This document shows, in pieces, positions 56,526 through 64,000 of a stretch of 64,000 nucleotides of DNA. The stretch spans positions 15,244,501 through 15,308,500 of the forward strand of contig NC_012870.2 in assembly GCF_000003195.3 (NCBI RefSeq), written 5' to 3'. The position numbers and the translations under genes were made by a program. Position 1 is the stretch's first letter; each line of letters starts with the position of its first letter. This DNA is from Sorghum bicolor (taxonomy: Eukaryota > Streptophyta > Magnoliopsida > Poales > Poaceae). A model generated the notes under the pieces. It did not search any database. It saw only the letters and a program-made list of their open reading frames with translations, and was not told the DNA's origin.

Positions 56526-57700
56526 GACCTGAGAGCTCACCGTAACTTTAGGCACCACCGCATTCCTTAGATCCAAAGGAGGAGGAGGATGAAGAGGAGG
56601 AAGAGGGCTTTGATCCAGATAGGAGGAGGGCGATCCAGATAGGAGGAGGAGCATGCCTCAAATTTAGATCCCAACGCACCCTACCTCGTCGGAGCCGCCG
56701 CCATCGTCCTTGTCTCCGGTGGAGGTGTGGGAGCCGAGTTGAGGGAGAGTGGGGTGCGTGGAGGTTCGTGGACGAGCGAGGGACAGAGGGAGCACAGGCG
56801 GGCAGGCGCGCAACGAGCTCTCGTGCACGGGTGCGGTGTCCCTGTCTTGGGGATGGCTTGGAGAGCGGGTAGCAAAGCAGGCGGAGAAGAGCGAGTGCGG
56901 GGGAGCATGAAGAGAAGAGCAAGTGTGGGGAGCAAAAGGAGTGTGATTGCGGAAGGAGCACAAGGGAGAACGGACGAGCGGAGAGAGCAAGTGGGGAACC
57001 GAGATATGCGTATCTATGTTGGTGGGAAACGGAGTGAGGGAGTGAGCCCGAAGAATGGCTTGGTCGAGTATGTGCGGATCCGTCCGGACGTCCATCATGT
57101 ATCATTACCGTTTAATTTGGGACGAAATTGGATCACTAGAGACTCAAACAATACAACTACTACTCAAAGCGAGTATCGCGCCTTTGTGGTGGACTTGTTT
57201 TTTCTTTTCAGTTGCTCGAAATTTTAAAAGTAAAATTAGCATACATCTTATGTAACTAGTTATCGATTTGGCCATCATATATATATTTCTGACTGTGAGA
57301 TAAAATTATCACATTGCTAGGAATTTTTAACATAATGAACGAGATGTGCAACAAGAAAAGAAGTGGTCTAAGATAAGAGCGACACAAATGAATCCGGCCT
57401 TGACTTTGAAACCATATAAAATGCATGTACGTTTCCGTGTTAACAATATTATTCTTATCAGATCCAGGCGAAATCTCCAAAATCAATCCCAAGTTGGCGT
57501 AATATAGGTCATTAATGTTTTCTATTCTATTGATATTGATGTGATCATCATCCGGCTAAGCAGCAGATGAGATGGCCATCTCTAGATGGACAAAATTAAT
57601 GGTGTGAAGTACGCTTAGCTACTAGCTAGGTTGGTGCATTTGAATGAACCAGCATGGACGCGCTAATTCCTATGATCATGCGAATCTTAACGCATAATTT
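56526..57700. other. GC-rich then AT-rich interval upstream of the MADS gene
   Basis: Overlapping frames at 56548-57105 (minus, 185 codons, Ser/Pro/His-rich) and 56727-57227 (plus) look like composition artefacts. AGATAGGAGGAGG is repeated twice near 56615-56650. No gene is supported. Confidence 0.35.
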
Positions 57701-57780
57701 GTTTCCATTTCATGGCAATGGTGGATGGGTGGTTCCAATCTGTATCCTTTTTTCCTTCAATCCACACGGACAGGGGCGGC

Positions 57781-57787
57781 TATAAAA
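57781..57787 (+). promoter_or_regulatory. TATA box of the MADS-box gene
   Basis: TATAAAA lies 69 bases before the ATG in a locally GC-rich context. This places a transcription start near 57812 and a 5' UTR of about 40 bases. Confidence 0.65.
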
Positions 57788-57849
57788 TGACCACCATCTC
57801 CGTCCCTCCCTTTCCTTCCAAAATCTTGCATGTAGTCGCAGCAGCCGCC

Positions 57850-58734
57850 ATGGCTCGCAAGAAGGTGACCCTGCAGTGGATCGCCAACGACGCGACCCGT
57901 CGCGCCACCTTCAAGAAGCGGCGCAAGGGCCTGATGAAGAAGGCGAGCGAGCTGGCGACGCTGTGCGACGTGGACGCCTGCGTCGTCGTGTACGGCGAGG
58001 GCGAGACCCAGCCGGAGGTGTGGCCCGACGTGGCCAAGGCGGCGCAGGTGCTGGCCCGGTTCAAGGCCATGCCTGAGCTGGACCAGTGCAAAAAAATGAT
58101 GGACATGGAGGGGTTCCTGACGCAGCGCATCGACAAGCTCAAGGAGCAGCTCCACAAGGCGCAGCGCGAGAACCGGGAGCGCGAGACCACGCTCCTCCTC
58201 CACGACGCCATCGTGGGGCGACGCCCGAGCCTCGTCGGCCTCTCCGTCGAGGACATCGCCGGGCTCGGCTGGATGGTGGAGAACCGCCTCGTCGGCGTCA
58301 AGGAATCCCTCGAGCGCCACCACCACCAGGTCCAGGCCGCCGGCGGGAAGCAGCCGCAGGGTGGTCACCAGGGCAACGCCGTCGTTCCCCCGCCGACCCT
58401 GCAGCTGCAGATGCCGCCTCAGGTGAGCCTGCAGCCGCTGATGCCCTACAACATCGGCGGCGGCCCCGCCGGGCAGACGGACGGTGTGCATCATCAGGCG
58501 CCGCCGCACCCGCAGGCCAGCAGCTGGTTGATGGAAGTGGCCAGGGCCGGAGGGGACCTCGGCGCGCTCGTCTACAGCGGCTTCAGTGGTGGGCGCGGGA
58601 GCTTCGGAGGCTCCGCCGGCGCCGGCACCAGCACCAGCGCTGTGGCGGCAGACATGCTGCCTCATCTGGGCAATTTTGGCGCCGGATTTGGGTGGTCTGA
58701 TCCTGCTGGCCCTTCTTCTTTCCCTCCGATGTAA
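57850..58734 (+). CDS. Type I MADS-box transcription factor, M-gamma-like
   Basis: A single-exon frame of 294 codons plus stop. The MADS domain occupies residues 1-60: MARKKVTLQWIANDATRRATF, KKRRKGLMKKASELATLCDV, then VVVYG. The RKGLMKKA and ELATLCDVDAC elements are characteristic of the type I M-gamma (PHERES/AGL80) group, which acts mostly in the female gametophyte and endosperm as heterodimers with M-alpha proteins. Residues 75-130 form a basic, Glu-rich coiled segment (FLTQRIDKLKEQLHKAQREN). The C-terminal half is Gln/His/Gly/Pro-rich. Absence of introns fits type I genes. I chose the ATG at 57850 because the MADS domain starts there and a TATA box sits 69 bases upstream; an in-frame ATG at 57712 lies before that TATA. 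Type I members are fast-evolving, so orthology is not assigned. Confidence 0.93.
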   Translation: MARKKVTLQWIANDATRRATFKKRRKGLMKKASELATLCDVDACVVVYGEGETQPEVWPDVAKAAQVLARFKAMPELDQCKKMMDMEGFLTQRIDKLKEQLHKAQRENRERETTLLLHDAIVGRRPSLVGLSVEDIAGLGWMVENRLVGVKESLERHHHQVQAAGGKQPQGGHQGNAVVPPPTLQLQMPPQVSLQPLMPYNIGGGPAGQTDGVHHQAPPHPQASSWLMEVARAGGDLGALVYSGFSGGRGSFGGSAGAGTSTSAVAADMLPHLGNFGAGFGWSDPAGPSSFPPM

Positions 58735-59163
58735 GGAGGCCGACGCGCTCCGCCGTTCGCCACAATCCGCACCATCGCATCCTCTCGTCGTCGTCGTGTC
58801 GTCGGGCATGCATGCATGCATATCTATGCTATCGATCGTATCCTGCCGTCGTTCGTGTACCGTCTATATAATACTCCACTCTTATATAGGAGTATGTTTC
58901 ATTTTTCACTATATATTGTACTTGTCATGCCACATGGATGGTTATATATTAAGAAATTGATTTTTGTGTGGTTGCTCTTTATTAGCTGTACCAATGTTGG
59001 ACAAATTTTAAAACTACTAGATATATGTTGGTGCATTGTACCGGATGACAATTTTTTGATTTAAACCTTAGTGTTTGGATATGGACGCAAGGACTTCCTT
59101 TCAGACGCAGAAATGTGAATCCGGTCTTCGTATCGATCCGACAGGACGCGGACATGAGCGCTG
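58735..59163. other. 3' flank of the MADS gene
   Basis: Presumed 3' UTR (GC-rich, then TATA-rich), followed by AT-rich DNA up to the Pack-MULE target duplication. Confidence 0.4.
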
Positions 59164-59172
59164 AGTGAAGTT

Positions 59173-60218
59173 GAGAAAATGGTAATTCTGCTATTATGAA
59201 AAATGAGCTTCGCAATTTTACCATCCCGTAAATAAGATTCGCAAATTTGCCATTCTCAAACGATGTACACCCTCAAATATGCCCTAAACAAGATTTTGAT
59301 GTAAACTTTCTTTTGCCATGTCTTATTTCTCTTCCCGTTTTGCACCTTCTCCTTATCCATTCGTTCACGGTTATTCACGGGAGACAATCACAGGAATTCG
59401 AGAGGGGACAACTCCCCCGCCGCGGACGAGACCGAGCCAAGCCGCCGCCCCGTCGATCTGCTCCAGGCCACCGGCGCTGCCTCCTCCGTCCGCACAAGCC
59501 ACAAGTTCTGCGGCGGCGATGGCGCTCTCCTCCTCCCGGTCGCACCACCTCCTGCGCCTGCTCTTCCGGGGCTTCCACGCCTCCGCGCGGACCCTGGCGC
59601 GGGCGGAGCCACACGAGTTCTCCAAGCCCAGCAGGTACCTGGGCAGCTGGGAGCCTGTGGCGGAGCCCCAGGAGGCGTGGGGGCGGCTGGACCGGCTGTG
59701 CAAGTGGTACGTGCGCGACGTGCAGCTACGGCGGCAGTACGCCTACGAGGTGCAGCTGATGGAGGCCGAGCGGCAGCGGAAGGCCGAGGCCACCCGCATC
59801 GCCAACCAGGAGCGCAAGGCCGCCAAGCTCGCTGCCGCCCAGACGCGCGCCGCCGAGCGCCGCGCGTTCGAGGACTTCCGCCAGACCCTCATAGGCTTCG
59901 ATCCCTCCTGGCGCGGACGGAGGAGGCAGCGCCGGTGGCCTGGCGCAGATCGACGGGGCGGCGCCGGCGGCTTGGCTCGTGCATTGTCCCCTCCCGAATG
60001 CCCGTGACCGTCTGCTGTGAACGAATGGATAAGGAGGAGGGGCAAAACGGAGAGAGAAATAAGATATGACAAAAAAAGAATTTTAAATTAAATCAACATT
60101 CTGCCCGGGACATATTTGAGGGTGTGCATCGTTTGAGAATAACAAATTTGCGAATCCATTTGTAGGATGACGAAATTGCGAAGCCCAGTTTTCATAATGG
60201 TAGAATTACTATTTTCTC
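59173..60218. mobile_element. Pack-MULE (1046 bp) carrying a captured gene fragment
   Basis: Terminal inverted repeats of about 320 bp (59173-59493) and 306 bp (59913-60218) begin GAGAAAATGGTAATTCT and, on the complement, GAGAAAATAGTAATTCT. The 9-bp flanks AGTGAAGTT (59164-59172) and AATGAAGTT (60219-60227) differ at one base. Long TIRs plus a 9-bp duplication define Mutator-like elements. The interior is a 420-bp piece of an ordinary plant gene rather than a transposase, so it is non-autonomous. Inner TIR segments are GC-rich (CCGCCCCGTCGATCTG). Confidence 0.9.
59519..60007 (+). CDS. Chimeric frame in the Pack-MULE: 5' part of a mitochondrial coiled-coil protein gene
   Basis: Open for 162 codons from an ATG. 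Residues 1-35 (LLRLLFRGFHASARTLARAE) look like a mitochondrial presequence. Then come FSKPSRYLGSWEPV and WGRLDRLCKWYVRD, and a charged Ala/Arg/Glu helix (EAERQRKAEATRIANQERKA) to about residue 130. The last 32 or so residues (GRRRQRRWPGADRRG...) are encoded by the right terminal repeat and are not part of the parental protein. The parental gene must lie elsewhere in the genome; I do not recognise it with certainty (a mitoribosome-associated protein is possible). Whether the chimera is transcribed is unknown. Confidence 0.55.
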   Translation: MALSSSRSHHLLRLLFRGFHASARTLARAEPHEFSKPSRYLGSWEPVAEPQEAWGRLDRLCKWYVRDVQLRRQYAYEVQLMEAERQRKAEATRIANQERKAAKLAAAQTRAAERRAFEDFRQTLIGFDPSWRGRRRQRRWPGADRRGGAGGLARALSPPECP

Positions 60219-60271
60219 AATGAAGTTGATTAATATCGGACACCTTTATTCCTTGTGACTTTGTGAGATAA

Positions 60272-60585
60272 GAGCACTCCCAATGCAGAAACCATCATGG
60301 TTTCTATAGATATTAATTGAAGTGCCACCTAACCATTTTGATGATGTGGCAAGAGAGTTATTGAAGAGAAAGAGCAAAAATTATAGAATCTGGGTCTAAA
60401 TTAGAAACCATGTCTACACAAAATCCAAGACATGAAGTGATATGATTGGCTAAGAATTGAGAGAGAATGAATGTGATTGGATAAAAAATATTCTATAGAA
60501 ACTATCTATTGAGACCATAGTTTCTATATATATTGTCTATAAAAATTAATAAGTATAGAATATAGTTCTAGCATTGGGAGTGCCC
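60272..60585. mobile_element. MITE of the CACTCCCAATGC family, copy 2
   Basis: Starts GAGCACTCCCAATGC and ends GCATTGGGAGTGCCC, with TAA on both sides (60269-60271 and 60586-60588). The better preserved of the two copies (the other is 35832-36150). It lies 45 bases from the Pack-MULE's right target duplication. Confidence 0.8.
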
Positions 60586-60755
60586 TAATAGCTGCCAAGA
60601 TAAAAAGTAGCAATTATGGAGATTGGGAGGCAGGGCGCCAGTTGTCGTTACGATCCCGTACACCTGTTGTTTGGAATTAAAATTAAGCTGATGAGATGCT
60701 GACTGTCCTGACAAGGCTGCCAACCGTCCATGACACGTGAACTCAGGAGAATTAG

Positions 60756-60998
60756 GGCCTTGTTTAGTTCCCAAAAAATTTTACAAAATTTTTCAGATTT
60801 TTCGTCACGTCGAATCTTTAGACACATGCATAAAGTATTAAATATAGACAAAAATAAAAACTAATTACACAGTTTGGTCGAAATTGACGAGACGAATCTT
60901 TTGAGCCTAGTTAGTCCATGATTGGACAATATTTGTCAAATACAAACGAAAAAGCTACAGTGTCGATTTTGCAAAATATTTTGGAACTAAACAAGGCC
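60756..60998. mobile_element. Tourist-like MITE, family A, with TAG duplication
   Basis: Runs from GGCCTTGTTTAGTTCCC to TTGGAACTAAACAAGGCC with TAG on both sides (60753-60755 and 60999-61001). It is one of the least diverged copies, so probably recent. Confidence 0.9.
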
Positions 60999-61001
60999 TA
61001 G

Positions 61002-62330
61002 AGGATGTTTGATCGAAGGTGTTAAAATTTAATATGTATTGTAGTATTTCGTTTCATAATTTTTTTGTGTTTTTAGTTTTGTAAATAGTCTATATTTAAT
61101 ACTTTATATATATGTGTTCAAACATTTTATATGATAGATGGTAAAGTTTATCAACGTGAACCAAACAAGGCCGCTGTGACACGGGACTCTGTACACGTTT
61201 GTGGACTCGCGTCAGCCGTCCGCGGTGTGCTTTATATTGGGCGAGGAATGAAAACTAAATAATATACGTATTTGGTAGTCTGGAGAGTAGTCTTTGTGAC
61301 TGAATAGTATACGATTTTTAGTATCATCGGGTAAATAATTACTTTAGAGTATTTTTAGGTGTAGAAATGAGAAAAACATTAAATTAATTTATATTTCCTA
61401 TTACATAGCATATTTGGATATTGTAGGTTATGACATATATCTACAGGGTACAAAAAGAAGTAGGTTTATATTTAGTAGGCTCTTAACTAACATCCAATTC
61501 GAGGGACATATATTAGGGTTATGTATTGCTCTAGTACTGACGAGTGACGACAATAGTTCGGGAATTTCGCGAGTAGAATCCACGACTAAATGTGTGATAG
61601 ACTCTAGATATTTAGGCTATCACATGGTGTTACATTCAAGTCTCATTATAGTCATACAGTCTCAATAACCAATCATAAATCTTAGATTACATAGAACATT
61701 CTCGTATTATAAGTCCACATGAACCAATAACAAAAGAACAAGAAGTGAACAGCGAGCAACGCCCTCCATTAGCAACCATGAGCATATGGTAGAGACCCAT
61801 CACTTATCAAAACCACCATCAAAGTCATGGTTGGGGTCCTCGCAAAGTCGTAGTCAGACTCCCTATTAGAAATCAAATCTTTTAGAACAATTTATGTGGT
61901 CAACAACTCACTGTACCCACATGATCACCATCGTCGGCGATGGTAGCCACCAGCATCCTTAGCCCTGAGTCACCATGGACACAACCGACATCCTCGAGTC
62001 TACGAACTGCATCCTCCAGGACACTGACCCCATGGTGCAATGCTTGCAGGTTTTGGGAAACCCAAGTCTCAACTCAACTGCCCTAATACCATATTTTTAC
62101 TCTAATAGAAGTGATATTATCTTTGGACTAACCTCGGGTTGCCGACCAACATATAATACAATTAGCAAAACTTGGTCTATATGAGAAAGGCAAGATATAT
62201 CCTTCAAAGGGAAGCCATTTCCCAATAGATTTCATAGGTACCTCAAATCCTCGGTAAAATCCACCGACACAAATGGCCAATTGTTGTAGAACTCCAAGTT
62301 GTACCCCATGCATGTACTCTCAGAGGGTGT
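61002..62330. other. Intergenic, possibly retroelement-derived DNA
   Basis: The first 170 bases look like a decayed MITE ending CCAAACAAGGCC near 61173. The rest has only short frames (84 and 69 codons) and no recognisable gag/pol or host gene. CACCATCGTCGGCGATGG is a local palindrome near 61928. Confidence 0.3.
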
Positions 62331-64000
62331 GTAACACCCCAAACACCAAAAAAAACCCAGGGTGTTATTAACATCTCTTCCCACATGCCAAAGGTTCTGC
62401 CTCAAACATTTTTATTAAACTACATGAAGAGTCACCAAGACTGATAAACTAAGTTTATTACATCAAGCTAAAATCATTATTATTAAAATTAAGTGTGGAT
62501 GAAACAGTAAAGAAGTGCTTTTAATCCCCTCTATTCAAGCAAAGTATCCATACCAAGCACCTGAAAAGATAACGGGATTGAGAATAAATCTCAGCAAGCA
62601 AACTGCTTGAACATGTCATTCAAACTATAAGTTCATTAGGCATTGATTTAAATATATAAGACTACATATCATAACAAATAAAGGTTCATGATAATAATAT
62701 TTACCCAAACAAAATTTCATAGAGAAAACACATTTATATAACAAATAAAACACCTCAACAAATGAATAGAATGATACTCCTCATATAATAAAAACAATAC
62801 TTCTCAAACTACTTCATGCCAATATAAGACTTCAATACAAATAAACCTCAAAGAGTGCAAATACAATACATATGTATGTTCACTGCTTCCATACCGAACA
62901 AGGTATGAAGCTGCATTGTACCCCTCCTCAAGCAATGTACGATGATGTATCGATACGGTCGTAGCTAGCAAGCAACGATATAATCTACAAGAGCACTCCA
63001 GAATAGTCATATAGCTTTCTCACTGACCTAGCTCAAGAGCACTCTAGAATAGTTATATGACTTTCTCACCGACCTGGCTCGATGCATATGCTCATAGCAA
63101 AAATGTGCATGATGTAATGATATGATGCAAGTGCAATTGTACTTACCACATATGCCATATGTACATCCACAATCATAACTTACCTCATGAAGAAAAGATA
63201 ATTTCTTACCACATATGTCATATTTCTTCATAATCATAAAACATATCATCTGCCTTCCCATGGTAGACACATGATATTCAACAATTATGATCATAACATA
63301 CATTATTTCAAAGGATAACTTAATTCAAGTAGCTATATCATATTGGTTCAATTAATATTATGACAAAGTGTAGTTAGAATAAACAAATCAAGCTATAGCA
63401 ACCACTGCTATGTTTACTTGCCTCAAAATGATGATGTGACAACGTGAGCTAAGACCGATCTGAAGGTATATAACCCACTCAAATATCACCATCTCAAAAA
63501 CCATGCTTATACAAATATGCACAAGTAACACACAAATCACTCATACAACCTACGCCATCGTTTCCCTCAAAATAGCGACCAAACAACCAATCAACAGCAG
63601 CGACCCTACTCCATATTTTTACTAAAGACAAATAACTTATCCAAAAAATAAAACTTACTCATAATATACAAAACAGAATTATCTACAACTTTTTGTTACA
63701 ACTTTCAGATTTTGAAGACATGACGATACCCAAACAAACGAACAATCTAACTGAACTTTTCTAACAACAGGAAAATAGCAGCTGACTAAAACACACATAA
63801 CCGGAAATCTTATGTAATTTAATACAACTTTCATTTAGATAATGCATCAAAATTATGGACTTAAACTATTGTATATTGAATGTATCTAAAACTATAGGGA
63901 AATTTGATAGCACAATAATAGCATCAATGATCTTATCTCTCAAACAATAAGGGCTATAAACATGATCCCTTTGCCAAAAGAAAGATAATGGAGTATACAA
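62331..64000. mobile_element. Probable Gypsy-type LTR, cut by the window end
   Basis: TGTAACACCCC at about 62327-62337 is a typical LTR start of grass Ty3-Gypsy families and is immediately followed by a related inverted phrase (CCCAGGGTGTTATT). The following 1.6 kb is AT-rich, frameless and internally repetitive. The other end is outside the window, so the call rests mainly on the terminus and composition. Confidence 0.4.
62990..63082. repeat. 45-bp direct repeat inside the putative LTR
   Basis: AGAGCACTCCAGAATAGTC... (from about 62990) recurs as AGAGCACTCTAGAATAGTT... (from about 63035). Both continue through a CTTTCTCAC(T/C)GACCT block with few differences. Confidence 0.8.

Noticed and set aside
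57712..57849. In-frame N-terminal extension of the MADS protein from ATG 57712
   Set aside because: The extension lies across the TATAAAA box at 57781 and adds sequence unlike any MADS N-terminus. The domain begins exactly at the ATG 57850.
57757..58821. 354-codon minus-strand open frame across the MADS gene
   Set aside because: The plus strand encodes an unmistakable MADS domain with a TATA box. The minus frame is a shadow created by high GC at third codon positions.
59247..59759. Plus-strand frame of 170 codons beginning in the Pack-MULE left TIR
   Set aside because: It is in a different frame from the captured coding sequence and is mostly terminal-repeat sequence.
1..64000. tRNA or rRNA genes
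   Set aside because: No cloverleaf or rRNA segment was recognised. The only tRNA-like promoter boxes belong to the SINE at 27737-28017.

Overview
The window is plant nuclear DNA from a grass, most likely Sorghum bicolor or a close andropogonoid relative. The reasons are GC-rich first exons joined to AT-rich introns, GT-AG introns throughout, very many Tourist- and Stowaway-type MITEs, grass-type SINE and LINE tails, and solo LTRs. The species is an inference from repeat style and gene content.

The central feature is a tandem pair of Dicer-like 3 (DCL3) genes on the + strand. The downstream copy (16422-32547, 20 exons, about 1386 aa) is complete: DExH helicase, Dicer-dimerisation domain, PAZ region, RNase IIIa, RNase IIIb and a dsRNA-binding domain. 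The upstream copy (1972-8034, 9 exons, about 756 aa) lacks everything before the PAZ region, so it has no helicase and no dimerisation domain. It begins with an unrelated 29-codon exon whose splice phase fits exactly, keeps all acidic RNase III residues in both domains, and has lost one canonical splice acceptor (AG to GG), with an in-frame substitute 27 bases downstream. It is either a helicase-less mini-Dicer or a young pseudogene. This is the best candidate for something undescribed.

The space between the copies (8.0-16.1 kb) is filled by MITEs and a 1982-bp solo LTR with a perfect 5-bp target duplication. The introns of the complete DCL3 gene hold a SINE, a 181-bp solo LTR, two 5'-truncated LINE insertions and a hAT MITE, most with readable target-site duplications.

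Downstream lie a plastid- or mitochondrion-targeted Mpv17/PMP22 membrane-protein gene (minus strand, 36939-39545, 7 exons), an intronless gene for a predicted N-myristoylated Ser/Arg/Pro-rich protein ending in ECFIFL (minus, 48318-49493), and an intronless type I (M-gamma-like) MADS-box gene (plus, 57850-58734). At 59173-60218 is a Pack-MULE: long terminal inverted repeats and a 9-bp target duplication surround the 5' part of a mitochondrial-protein gene. A zinc-finger gene remnant lies near 34.7 kb and a LINE reverse-transcriptase remnant near 34.0 kb. The last 1.7 kb looks like part of a Gypsy-type LTR.

Functionally, DCL3 makes the 24-nt siRNAs that direct DNA methylation, typically at short elements near genes. 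These Dicer genes are themselves embedded in such elements, so feedback control of the locus is plausible but not shown by the sequence.
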